From Gracilibacillus boraciitolerans JCM 21714 (GTDB lineage: Bacteria; Bacillota; Bacilli; Bacillales; Amphibacillaceae): a stretch of 64,000 bases of DNA. The notes below the pieces were generated by a model. That model was given only the letters and a program-made list of their open reading frames with translations, did not search any database and was not told where the DNA came from. The DNA is taken from the NCBI RefSeq assembly GCF_000521485.1, contig NZ_BAVS01000008.1:1-64000 (forward strand), given 5' to 3'. Every line of letters begins with the position of its first letter. Position 1 is the first letter of the stretch. Shown in pieces: positions 51,737 through 60,004 of this stretch. A program made the translations under genes and the position numbers.

Positions 51737-52090
51737 TTAGAACACTCCTTTTGGTGATTTTTGAATAGCCTTTGGTTGCTGAATGGACAACCCTTCTAAC
51801 AGCCATCGAACTTCCTGTTGCGAAAGTTTACGTACTTCCTTTTCATCTTTTGGCCATTGAAGTTTTCCATTATCTAGTCGCTTATAAAGCATGGCGAAAC
51901 CATTGCCATCAAAATACAAACATTAATAACGATCCTTACTCCAAGCGGAGAATAGGAAAATAGAATCGCCATATGGATCAAGTTCGAAAGAATCTTGAAT
52001 TAACGTTGCTAATCCATCAATTCCCTTCCTCATATCTGTTTTACCGCAAATAATGTATATGTTTTTTACACTTGTATAATCATGTTTCAT
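51737..52090 (-). pseudogene. tnpB: IS66 accessory protein TnpB (in-frame stop)
   Basis: IS66 Orf2 family, about 117 residues: YTSVKNIYIICGKTDMRKGIDGLATLIQDSFELDP, then FLFSAWSKDRY, and after a TAA near 51920 CLYFDGNGFAMLYKRLDNGKLQWP and LSQQEVRWLLEGL. The family reads DRIKALY at the stop; two small compensating indels (an extra T and a missing A) would restore DRIKCLY. It overlaps tnpA by 4 bp. Confidence 0.82.
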
Positions 52091-52284
52091 AGATTTTTCA
52101 ACTCCCTCATGACCGATTGGATGATGTGCTCCTCTATGCCGTTGAAAAAGGAAATTTCAGTAGCCGCTATTTTGATTGTGCAAATGCTATTTGAAGGATC
52201 TTCCGAAGTTGTGGATGTTATCGTATTTTTACCTTCAGGGTGTATTGAAACGGGGGGGACAATTGTTAGTTTTTGATGTGACAT
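52087..52284 (-). CDS. tnpA: IS66 TnpA-like small protein
   Basis: 65 residues at the tnpA position of the element, overlapping tnpB by ATGA. It reads SHQKLTIVPPVSIHPEGKN and FFNGIEEHIIQSVMRELKNL. The sequence is weakly conserved in the family and no HTH is clear; assignment is by position. A G7 run at 52252-52258 gives VPPV. Confidence 0.6.
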   Translation of the reverse strand: MSHQKLTIVPPVSIHPEGKNTITSTTSEDPSNSICTIKIAATEISFFNGIEEHIIQSVMRELKNL

Positions 52285-52372
52285 AGAAAAAGCACCTCCT
52301 TAATTGATACGATTATTGTACCAAGGGGGGGTGCCGATCATTTATATGCGTTGTTTGAATGGGGGGACTTAC

Positions 52373-52380
52373 ATTTAAAC
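52373..52380. repeat. Right target-site duplication of the IS66-family element
   Basis: ATTTAAAC, the second copy of the eight-base duplication; see 50028-50035. Confidence 0.9.
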
Positions 52381-52496
52381 AAAGAGCAGCTGCTAGCGTT
52401 TGCTGAAGAAAACAATATTGAGATACCAGGTAACATGTCTAAGGAAGATACCATTAGAAAACATATTCAAGAAGAATTAACTGCAGCTGATCCAGA

Positions 52497-52871
52497 ATGA
52501 AATACTGTGGCGAACAAGGATGTAAAAAACTAATAGCATCAGGTAGGTATTGTGATGAACATAGAAGACGGTCCAACCATAAACCATCTAGGTATAGGTA
52601 TAAATCATTCTATAACTCACAAGCATGGAAGGATTTAAAGTCTGACTGTTATCAACGAGACAAAGGTTGTTGTGTGGAATGTGGGAAGTTAGTCTATGGT
52701 AAACAAGTACATCATCATCACAAGATACCAATAGCTGTTCAACCTAACTTGAAGTTAGACAAGGATAATGTTGTAACGGTTTGTAATCAATGCCATAATG
52801 TGTTGGAAAACGAATTGAATGTGATATACCATCACATGAGTGGGAGTGGAAGCCCCCCCTATCATTTTTAA
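52497..52871 (+). CDS. Phage-type HNH endonuclease
   Basis: 124 residues. An N-terminal Cys cluster (YCGEQGCKKLIASGRYCDEH) is followed by SFYNSQAWKDLKSDCYQRDKG, then the HNH core: CCVECGK, QVHHHHKIPIAV, KLDKDNVVTVCNQCHN. This is the HNH protein that in many siphophages precedes the terminase genes and assists packaging. Its start overlaps the stop of the HeH gene (ATGA), so the two were cotranscribed. A C7 run at 52853-52859 lies just before the stop. No terminase follows. Confidence 0.85.
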   Translation: MKYCGEQGCKKLIASGRYCDEHRRRSNHKPSRYRYKSFYNSQAWKDLKSDCYQRDKGCCVECGKLVYGKQVHHHHKIPIAVQPNLKLDKDNVVTVCNQCHNVLENELNVIYHHMSGSGSPPYHF

Positions 52872-52948
52872 ATGAATGGCTATATTCTGCAGACCGTTTG
52901 GGGGGGATGCAAACGCGCACCTCAAATGAAATTTTTAAGTTTTTTTAT

Positions 52949-53061
52949 TGTAGTACTTTTCTTGTTGTGTAGTACTGCAAATACAGTAATAGCAACTGTT
53001 AGAGGTTTGTCACAGTGATTGTCACACTTATGTAGTATTACAATAAAATTGCAGTACTACA
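52949..53061. repeat. TGTAGTACT repeats, direct and inverted
   Basis: TGTAGTACT occurs at 52949 and 52968, TGTAGTATT at 53031, and the inverted form at 53049-53061. The pair GTAGTACTGCAA (52969-52980) and TTGCAGTACTAC (53049-53060) is a perfect 12-bp inverted repeat about 70 bp apart. TTGTCACA is also repeated (around 53007 and 53019). Located at the 3' end of the 590-residue gene. Confidence 0.6.
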
Positions 53062-53069
53062 TTTTGTTT

Positions 53070-54842
53070 TTACCACTGTTTTGTAAGATTATAAAAAGGG
53101 AAATTAGAAAAATGCTCTCTTTGTTCTTTGGATAATTTCCTAAAGGTAATTTCAAATTCAAACTTACTTTCTAATAGGATATAAAATGCACACAATACAT
53201 CAGGTGTATGAGATTGTTGTTCTTTCATTATTAAAATATTCTCTTTTTCTTGCTTATTGAACTCCCTCATTCTTTTTATAATCTGCATTCTATTTAGATA
53301 ATAATTAATATTACCGGAAGAAAAAGCCATCAAATAATCAAATATACTTAAAGTTAGATCTAAAATTTCTTTTCTATGGTCGTGTTGGTCGTAATATTGT
53401 AGCAGTTGTAGAAAATAGTCGTTGGTAAGTGTTAAACTTAATTCATTTTCACAAATCAAAGACTTGAATGAAGATTCTACCACTTTAGGATCAAAGTTTG
53501 AAATTTCTAAAAGAAGTGTAGCATCAAATGTTAAAAATGGACTATGGTCTACACTGTCAGATTGATCGTTATAGATTGCTCTTATTTTCAAGTGTTTTTG
53601 AAGATCAGCCAAATTAAAAAGGTCAAATACCTTTTGTTTACCTTGTACTTTTGCTGTAAAAAGTACAAGTTTATAGGATCCAAATTTAAATTGAAGAAAG
53701 GGGGGGTTATCAGGGGGGGTTGTCTCTATATTGCTTTGTTTACCTTTATAAAAAATGTTTACCAGTGCATTTAATGTTTTTAATTCTTCTCCTGAGAAGT
53801 CATCAATGTCATCATCAAATAGAATGTTTAACTTTCTGAACGTTTCAATAATGTCCTCAAGATTACTAATATAATTTGGAAGGTTTTTTAGTCTGGAAGT
53901 GTCTTCAAATTTATTTAATTCGATAATCGATCCGTTTATATTTAACGAATTTTCCTTTATCATCTGTAACATAAACTTAGAATCTTTAATGCGGTCGGAT
54001 ATAGTGCCTTTTTCATTAAAGTTAATTTTTAAAGGTTGTTGACGATCCATCGATCCATTTGCTGTTTTATTTATGATGACTTCTAATGAACTACCAAATT
54101 TAAGCTTTACATACTCTTTGGAAATTTCCCGTTTAACTTCTGTATACCACTTAACACTATCAATACCGATCCATAAATCAGTTTCCTCTTCAATGTTTTT
54201 AATTTTAATTTTATAAAGTGGAATGTCAATACCCAGATCATCAATATGTCTATAAGCATAAGTACCATGTTCCAGTAAAAAATCTTGAACATCATATTGT
54301 GAAGGGGTAAAAAACTTGATTTTATAGCTATCAAATGCAAACTCTTTATCAATTAGTAGAGATAAGGGTTGTTTTTCACTATGGAGTATAAAGTACCTAC
54401 ATAACATTTCAAGTGAGTCACTGGAAATGTCTAGTCTTTTTAAGGATTGAGTAATTGTTTTTTTAGTACCCATATCTTTTATTATTTTTTTTAGATCGAT
54501 TGGTAATAAATCTAAATAATAAATTTGAGTTTTAGATGCTGAAACTATTTCGACTAAAAAGAAAAGTATTCCACCATTACGAAAATAATTATCTAAATTA
54601 TCTTTATTTAAAGGGTATTTAGCAACCATACTAAAATTTTTAACTTCTTTACCCTTAATTTGAACTGGAACTTTCCCAGCAAGTTGAGATTTTTTAAGTT
54701 GTTCATTCCTGTATACCCAAATCTCACCGTCCCATGATGGAGTTTTATCATTAACAGGTATTTCATCTTTTAAAAGATCACTTTTGAAAATCTCAAACTG
54801 TATCCTATTTACTGCAATTCTTTCAATTCTCTCAGAATTCAA
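53070..54842 (-). CDS. 590-residue protein with possible PD-(D/E)XK N-terminus
   Basis: The first 110 residues read IAVNRIQFEIFKSDLL, SWDGEIWVYRNE, KVPVQIKGKEV and GGILFFLVEIV, i.e. a D-x-E strand then Q-x-K, the pattern of PD-(D/E)XK nucleases of the DUF4365 type. The remaining 480 residues are not recognised; they alternate charged helices and strands and lack membrane segments, Walker motifs or zinc sites. Two runs of seven (53700 and 53713) give TTPPDNPPF. It is read against the phage debris, has its own 5' region and ends at the repeats at 52949-53061. A stand-alone phage-defence role is possible but is inference only. Confidence 0.55.
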   Translation of the reverse strand: MNSERIERIAVNRIQFEIFKSDLLKDEIPVNDKTPSWDGEIWVYRNEQLKKSQLAGKVPVQIKGKEVKNFSMVAKYPLNKDNLDNYFRNGGILFFLVEIVSASKTQIYYLDLLPIDLKKIIKDMGTKKTITQSLKRLDISSDSLEMLCRYFILHSEKQPLSLLIDKEFAFDSYKIKFFTPSQYDVQDFLLEHGTYAYRHIDDLGIDIPLYKIKIKNIEEETDLWIGIDSVKWYTEVKREISKEYVKLKFGSSLEVIINKTANGSMDRQQPLKINFNEKGTISDRIKDSKFMLQMIKENSLNINGSIIELNKFEDTSRLKNLPNYISNLEDIIETFRKLNILFDDDIDDFSGEELKTLNALVNIFYKGKQSNIETTPPDNPPFLQFKFGSYKLVLFTAKVQGKQKVFDLFNLADLQKHLKIRAIYNDQSDSVDHSPFLTFDATLLLEISNFDPKVVESSFKSLICENELSLTLTNDYFLQLLQYYDQHDHRKEILDLTLSIFDYLMAFSSGNINYYLNRMQIIKRMREFNKQEKENILIMKEQQSHTPDVLCAFYILLESKFEFEITFRKLSKEQREHFSNFPFYNLTKQW

Positions 54843-55028
54843 GGTATGTTCGTCCTTTCCTAGAACTTAAATGAAATCAATTTTAAATGAACATTTAAAG
54901 ATTAGCGCAGAATACAATTCCTTTACCTAAGCCTGCCATGCTATAAATTATTAGCCGAAAAACTGGCTGAAAACTGGCCGAAAATACGTACATTTATCTA
55001 CATTATCTTGCAAATATCAAAATATAAG
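54843..55028. other. Boundary between accessory region and rpsD
   Basis: No gene seen. It contains two near-copies of CTGGCTGAAAA at about 54964-54984 and probably the promoter of the 590-residue gene. It could mark the integration edge, though no attachment duplication with the 46.5-kb side was noticed. Confidence 0.3.
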
Positions 55029-55075
55029 AAAAAGCCTAGAAACATTGATACAACAACATTTCTAAGGCTTTTTTT
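55029..55075 (-). terminator. Terminator after rpsD
   Basis: AAAAGCCTAGAAA and TTTCTAAGGCTTTT pair with one mismatch around a 16-nt loop; the A-run on the left gives U on the minus transcript. Confidence 0.85.
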
Positions 55076-55100
55076 GCATTCTTTATTCAGTCTATCCCGA

Positions 55101-55702
55101 TTAACGAGAGTAATACTCAACAATAAGTGATTCGTTAATTTCTGCTGGTAATTCAGAGCGCTCTGGTAAGCGAGTGAAAGTACCTTCTAATTTGTCAGCG
55201 TCGAAAGTAACGTATTCAGGTGTGAAAGTGTTAGCCTCAATAGCTTCGACAATGATGTCTAGTTTTTGAGATTTTTCACGAACACCAATTACTTGACCAG
55301 GTTTTACTTTATAAGAAGGAATGTCAACGCGACCTCCGTCTACAGTAATGTGACCATGGTTTACTAATTGACGAGCTTGATTACGAGTACGGGCAAGACC
55401 TAGACGGTAAACAAGATTATCAAGACGAGCTTCAAGAAGAATCATGAAGTTTTCACCGTGAATCCCTTTCATTGAACCAGCTGCGTCAAAAAGATTGCGG
55501 AATTGACGTTCTGTTACTCCGTACATGAAACGAAGTTTTTGTTTTTCTTGTAATTGTAAACCATATTCAGATAGTTTACGACGTTGATTAGGTCCATGTT
55601 CCCTGGTGCGTAAGGACGTTTGTCTAACTCCTTACCAGTACCTGTTAACGAGATACCAAGACGACGAGACTTTTTCCATACAGAACCTGTATAGCGAGCC
55701 AT
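55101..55702 (-). CDS. rpsD: Ribosomal protein S4 (one frameshift)
   Basis: Small-subunit assembly protein that binds 16S rRNA; 200 residues when repaired. Starts [34 protein letters not shown]; the S4 domain lies at [31 protein letters not shown]. The frame breaks at CCC 55601-55603 (plus strand, needs four), after which it reads [35 protein letters not shown]. It is essential, so the break is almost certainly a sequence error. As in B. subtilis it stands apart from other ribosomal operons and lies by ytsP. Confidence 0.95.
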
Positions 55703-55888
55703 AGTGCATCTTCTCCTTTATATATGAATTTTGCATAAAATAAGACAGTGTGTTCCTATCTTGACAGCGATTTTGTTTTCATGCATCCTCGCCCTAGTAG
55801 CAGAGAGTTACACGATGCACCTTAAATCTATAAGGAACAAAATCGTCAGTAAGCGGTTCACATAGGCTACCCTTTTTACACAAACTCC
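55703..55888 (-). promoter_or_regulatory. rpsD leader, probable S4 autoregulatory RNA
   Basis: A transcribed leader of about 180 nt lies between the promoter and the AAGGAGAAG ribosome site. Two complementary segments, GATTTTGTTCC and GAACAAAATC-like stretches around 55765-55850, can fold. In Bacillales S4 represses its own mRNA through such a pseudoknotted leader. I infer identity from position and length, not a computed fold. Confidence 0.55.
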
Positions 55889-55917
55889 ATTATATGATGC
55901 TATTGACGAAAAGTCAA
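55889..55917 (-). promoter_or_regulatory. rpsD sigma-A promoter
   Basis: On the minus strand TTGACT (55912-55917) and TATAAT (55889-55894) are exactly 17 bp apart. Confidence 0.88.
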
Positions 55918-55933
55918 CAGGAACCTTTTATTC

Positions 55934-56413
55934 TTAGATATATTTCTCAAGTGTTCTTACAAATTCCTCTAAATACTTTTGATCAATTTCATCAAAACGG
56001 TTTTTGCTTGGACTATCAATATCCAGCACACCATACACTTCGCCATCTTTAATAATAGGTACGACAATTTCAGATTGACTTGCGGAGTCACAAGCGATAT
56101 GACCTGTGAACTGGTGAACATCACCAACTCGCTGTGTTTCACGTTCAGACACAGCAGTTCCACATACACCCTTGCCACTTTTGATACGCACACATGCTGG
56201 TAAGCCCTGGAATGGTCCTAAAACTAATTCATCGTCTTTCCAAAGATAAAATCCAACCCAATTAATATTATCTAAGAATTGATTTAATAATGCAGAGGCA
56301 TTCGATAGGTTTGCAATCGCATCTGGCTCATCTTGAAGTAATGCATCTAATTGCTTAACAACAATTGGATAATTTTTTTCTTTTGTGCCTTTATAATCCT
56401 TTGTTTCAAACAT
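55934..56413 (-). CDS. ytsP: Free methionine-(R)-sulfoxide reductase (GAF), YtsP
   Basis: 159-residue single GAF domain. WVGFYLWKDDELVLGPFQGLPACVRIKSGKGVCGTA carries the two conserved Cys of fRMsr, a third lies in HIACDSASQSEIVVP, and YGVLDIDSPSKNRFDEIDQ ends the domain. It reduces free Met-R-sulfoxide in the cytosol. AAGGAGCGG precedes the ATG. Position between rpsD and ezrA matches B. subtilis. Confidence 0.92.
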   Translation of the reverse strand: MFETKDYKGTKEKNYPIVVKQLDALLQDEPDAIANLSNASALLNQFLDNINWVGFYLWKDDELVLGPFQGLPACVRIKSGKGVCGTAVSERETQRVGDVHQFTGHIACDSASQSEIVVPIIKDGEVYGVLDIDSPSKNRFDEIDQKYLEEFVRTLEKYI

Positions 56414-56668
56414 TTATCTCCGCTCCTTTTTGCCTTAAATATAAGCATTTTATTTATCATATAACACATCTTTGTGTGTGACAACTGAACGAACTTTTCA
56501 TTCTGTTTACAAGATTCGATAAAAATAATCAAAAAATAATAATATTTTTAGCAAAAAGCCATAGAAACATGGTATCATTACAAGTAATATAAAATCGTGT
56601 TAAAAATAAATGAAAATAAAAATGAAAATATTAGATCAGTTATCGGTTGGTTTGAAGGAGGATTATTT

Positions 56669-58375
56669 ATGTTAGAATTCGTGATCGGTGGAATTCTTCT
56701 TATTATTGCATTAATTATTGTGGGACTCATATTCAGAAAGAAAATTTATGATCATGTAGACCGATTGGAAGCATGGAAGATGGATATTATGAATCGAAAT
56801 GTAACTTCTGAATTAGCAAAAGTAAAACAATTAAACCTATCAGGAGAAACACAGGAAAAGTTTGAGAGCTGGAAAGAAAATTGGGATATGATTCTTACAA
56901 GAGAGCTACCAGACATGGAGGAATATTTACTTGATGCAGAAGAAGCAGCAGATAAATTTCGGATCCAGGTATCAAAGAAAAATTTACGTATTGTTGAAGA
57001 ATCATTAAAAAATATTGAAAAAAATATTGAGAATATGTATGAAGAACTCGATCATCTGCTTGATTCTGAAAAATATGCGCGTCAAAAGATAGAAGAATTA
57101 GATCCACGAATTAAAGATCTGAAAAAATACCTTTTACATAATCGCACCCAATTTGGAAATGCAGAAATTATTTTTGAAGCGGAACTGACTAAAACAGAAA
57201 GAAAACTGACAGAATATGCTCAGTTAACAGAAGATGGCAACTACATCGAAGCACAAGAACTGATTGAATTATTAATTCAAGAAATCGATATTGTCGAAGA
57301 AAAAGTTAGCGCCTTTCCTGAAATTTATCGTCAGTGTAAACAAACGATCCCTGATCAAATGAAAGAATTGTTAAAGGGAATGGAAGAAATGGAAGAGGAA
57401 GGTTATCGCGTACAACAATTTGGTTTTGAGAAAGAACTCAAGCAATACGAAAGTCATTTAAAAGATGCCATTATTGAACTTGAAAATGGTGAGATCAAAT
57501 CTATTGTGGAATCATTAGAACAAATGGAAGATCGATTAATTGAAATGTTTCAGCTATTGGAGAAAGAAGCTAAGTCTAAGTCGATTGTCGAAAGCCAACT
57601 TCCTAATCAAAAACAAAAATTGCAGGACATTCAAGAGAGTATGGCAGAAACTAGCGAGCAAATTAAGGAATTGCAGCAAACCTATTTTATTGAGGAGGCT
57701 GAATTAGAATTATTTCTTAGTGTGAAAAAATGGTTAGAAAAATCAGAAAAGCTATATGAACAGATTGAAGTAGATTATAAAAACCGTAAAGCAAATCATT
57801 TAGAAATAAAAGAAAAGCTTGATATATTTACGGAAGAACTTGAAAAGCTTAAGCAAGCACATCAAGATTTTCAAGTGCAAGTTCGTGATTTGCGTAAAGA
57901 TGAAATGGAAGCAAAAGAAAAACTTGCAGAATTAAAAAAGGATTTAATTCGAACCAATAAGCAACTACAAAAAAGTAATATTCCTGGGATTCCATCCTTT
58001 GTTATTAATGCTTTAGAAGAAGCTACTGAAAAATGCGAAGTCGTATTTAAAAATTTACAGAAGCATCCTTTGGATATGGGAAAAGTGCTAAATAGTATAA
58101 GTGAGGCAAATAAATCCGTAAATAATTTTGTGGAACAAACTAAATTATTATTAGATCAAGCCCGATTAGTCGAACTAGCTATTCAATATGGCAACAGATA
58201 TCGCAGGTCCTATCCATTACTTGCAGCACAACTATCAGAAGCGGAGCAGTTTTTTAGAAATTATAAGTATGAGACAGCATTGGAAACAGCAATCAAAGCC
58301 TTAGAAGAAGTAGATCCAAATGTAATGAGTAAAATTGAAGAAATGGATCAGAACTATAAGCAAATGGCAAATTAA
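56669..58375 (+). CDS. ezrA: Septation ring formation regulator EzrA
   Basis: Membrane-anchored negative regulator of FtsZ ring formation, 568 residues. An N-terminal membrane helix (LEFVIGGILLIIALIIVGLIF, residues 2-22) leads into spectrin-like triple-helical bundles with long coiled coils (EELDHLLDSEKYARQKIEEL; KLKQAHQDFQVQVRDLRKDEMEAK) and the C-terminal RYRRSYPLLAAQLSEAEQFFRNYKYETAL, the conserved QNR-type region. The ATG at 56669 follows GAAGGAGG; the open frame to 56597 is not conserved. No G7 runs occur in this gene. Confidence 0.95.
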   Translation: MLEFVIGGILLIIALIIVGLIFRKKIYDHVDRLEAWKMDIMNRNVTSELAKVKQLNLSGETQEKFESWKENWDMILTRELPDMEEYLLDAEEAADKFRIQVSKKNLRIVEESLKNIEKNIENMYEELDHLLDSEKYARQKIEELDPRIKDLKKYLLHNRTQFGNAEIIFEAELTKTERKLTEYAQLTEDGNYIEAQELIELLIQEIDIVEEKVSAFPEIYRQCKQTIPDQMKELLKGMEEMEEEGYRVQQFGFEKELKQYESHLKDAIIELENGEIKSIVESLEQMEDRLIEMFQLLEKEAKSKSIVESQLPNQKQKLQDIQESMAETSEQIKELQQTYFIEEAELELFLSVKKWLEKSEKLYEQIEVDYKNRKANHLEIKEKLDIFTEELEKLKQAHQDFQVQVRDLRKDEMEAKEKLAELKKDLIRTNKQLQKSNIPGIPSFVINALEEATEKCEVVFKNLQKHPLDMGKVLNSISEANKSVNNFVEQTKLLLDQARLVELAIQYGNRYRRSYPLLAAQLSEAEQFFRNYKYETALETAIKALEEVDPNVMSKIEEMDQNYKQMAN

Positions 58376-58398
58376 AATAGTAAAGGCGGGAAAACATC

Positions 58399-58720
58399 AT
58401 GAAGTGGCTAGTAACAGCCTTATCTGTTATAACATTAAGTATATGGGGGGGATTTGTATTATTTTTTCTCTTAGATCTAGATCAAAACGAATATATTTCC
58501 GCAGAGAAACATCCGGCAGTAATAGATATAAACGCATATAAAAGTGGGAATTTTATATTTCGCTCCTCCCCCATCTTTAGTAACAGAAGAGGTTGAAGTG
58601 ATAGAAAATGAGGAAGATCTTAACAATGAGAAGACATTAAAAAACATCTCTATTGATACAGATAAGAATAATAAAGTTTCAATTGATGATTTACTTACTG
58701 ATTTAAACATTAAATTTTAA
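58399..58720 (+). CDS. Small membrane-anchored acidic protein, unknown (one frameshift)
   Basis: About 105 residues when repaired: one N-terminal membrane helix (MKWLVTALSVITLSIWGFVLFFLL) and an acidic outer part (TEEVEVIENEEDLNNEKTL) ending NKVSIDDLLTDLNIKF. The frame breaks at C5 58568-58572 (needs four). A G7 run at 58445-58451 gives IWGGFV. Not recognised. It lies 23 bp after ezrA and is followed by a terminator, so it is probably in the ezrA transcript. Confidence 0.6.
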
Positions 58721-58740
58721 TCATGCAGTCGTTTATAATA

Positions 58741-58775
58741 AAGATATCTCTAGCCTTCCTAGAGATATCTTTTCT
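58741..58775 (+). terminator. Rho-independent terminator after ezrA transcript
   Basis: AAGATATCTCTAG and CTAGAGATATCTT, 13-bp stem, with T4 after. Confidence 0.88.
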
Positions 58776-58856
58776 ATTGTAGCATCCTATATTTCCGCGT
58801 TTAAGAAAATATGTTACGATATGGCAATATTAGTAGTAAAAGAGGGGGGGATTATT

Positions 58857-59999
58857 ATGATCTATTTAGATAATAGTGCAACAACGAAACCTGATCAGCA
58901 AATATTAGCCAGTTATACAAAGGCGGCAACAGATTTTTTTGGGAATCCATCTTCTATTCACAGTATTGGTATGGATGCAGAACGACTTTTGCGAAAATCC
59001 AGGGAACAGGCAGCATCATTATTAGAAGTGAATCATCAGGAGATAGTTTTTACTTCTGGTGGTACAGAAGGTAATAACCTTGCAATAAAAGGAATTGCAT
59101 TACAGCATCAAAGTCGTGGCAAACACATTATTACTTCATCTATCGAACACCCTTCCGTACTTGAAGCATGCCAAGGACTGGAAATGTTAGGCTTTGAAGT
59201 AAGCTATGTTGATGTAAATAAATCAGGATTAATTGATATAGACAGTTTAAAACAAAAAATAAGAGAAGATACAATTTTAGTATCGATTATGCATGTAAAT
59301 AATGAAATAGGGACGATTCAACCGATTAAACAAATAGGTGAAATTGTAAAGCAATACCCTAAGGCATTCTTTCATGTGGATCATGTCCAGGGTTTTGGTA
59401 AAGTATCCATGCCTTTATATGAATGTCATGTTGATTTATGTACGATATCTGGACATAAATTTCATGGATTAAAAGGAACCGGATTGCTTTATGTAAGAAA
59501 TGGTGTAAAGTTTTATTCTTTAGCACATGGTGGAGGACAGGAACGGGCTATTCGTTCCGGTACAGAAAATGTACCAGGTATTGTTGCATTAGTAAAAGCG
59601 ATGAGACTGGCTAAAGAAAAGCAAGAAAATATAACAACAAAATTACCTGTTTTACAGCAAAAATTAATCAATCATTTAGAAAAAAATAAAAGAATTGTTA
59701 TCAATACACCAACAGAGCAAGTAGCGCCTCATATTTTGAACTTTTCTATTCCGGGAATAAAGCCGGAAGTAGTGATACATGCATTAGAACAATATGATAT
59801 ATATATATCGACTAAATCTGCATGTGCCTCGAAAAGCACTGATGAGAGTGCCGTATTAATTGCTTGTGGTAAGCCACGAAATGTAGCCATTTCAGGACTG
59901 AGAATCAGTATGTCTTATGAAACAACTGAAAAAGATATTGATTATTTATGTGAAAAATTGGATGATATCATTCAAAACTTAAGGAAAGTAATGGGGTAG
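58857..59999 (+). CDS. nifZ: Cysteine desulfurase (NifS/IscS type), NifZ
   Basis: PLP enzyme that takes sulfur from cysteine, here paired with thiI for 4-thiouridine in tRNA. 380 residues: IYLDNSATTKPD, FTSGGTEGNNLAIKG, VNNEIGTIQPI, DLCTISGHKFHGLKGTG (PLP Lys), SGTENVPGIVALV and KSACASKS (persulfide Cys). The ATG at 58857 is chosen; a G7 run at 58844-58850 marks the ribosome site, probably GAGGGG in truth. It ends 5 bp before thiI. Confidence 0.93.
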   Translation: MIYLDNSATTKPDQQILASYTKAATDFFGNPSSIHSIGMDAERLLRKSREQAASLLEVNHQEIVFTSGGTEGNNLAIKGIALQHQSRGKHIITSSIEHPSVLEACQGLEMLGFEVSYVDVNKSGLIDIDSLKQKIREDTILVSIMHVNNEIGTIQPIKQIGEIVKQYPKAFFHVDHVQGFGKVSMPLYECHVDLCTISGHKFHGLKGTGLLYVRNGVKFYSLAHGGGQERAIRSGTENVPGIVALVKAMRLAKEKQENITTKLPVLQQKLINHLEKNKRIVINTPTEQVAPHILNFSIPGIKPEVVIHALEQYDIYISTKSACASKSTDESAVLIACGKPRNVAISGLRISMSYETTEKDIDYLCEKLDDIIQNLRKVMG

Positions 60000-60004
60000 T
60001 AGAA

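Larger units (their letters stand above)
50036..52372 (-). mobile_element. IS66-family insertion sequence, 2337 bp
   Basis: Ends begin GTAAGCCC (50036) and, on the other strand from 52372, GTAAGTCC, matching the GTAAG tip of IS66 elements; about 16 of 22 terminal bases are identical. The eight-base duplication ATTTAAAC flanks it. It holds tnpA, tnpB and tnpC in the usual order on the minus strand. tnpC appears to lack about 28 codons and tnpB has an in-frame stop, so the copy may be inactive, though other indels here are likely sequence errors. Confidence 0.92.
49816..52500 (+). pseudogene. Phage HeH/LEM-type small protein split by the IS66-family element
   Basis: The left part (49816-50035) reads MIKKRISAQGTEYWDNKEK... 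if the A8 run at 49822-49829 is cut to seven, and ends NNNLDDLN; the right part (52373-52500, stop 52498) resumes in frame as NKEQLLAFAEENNIEIPGNMSKEDTIRKHIQEEL, a HeH/LEM-like helix-extended-loop-helix domain. Removing the element and one target copy restores a protein of about 110 residues. Such HeH proteins occur near the capsid genes of Gram-positive phages. AAAGGAGATG precedes the start. It overlaps the HNH gene by ATGA. Confidence 0.75.

Noticed and set aside
46216-54842. Intact prophage or integrative element
   Set aside because: No integrase, terminase, portal or tail genes, and no long flanking direct repeat was noticed between the two edges.
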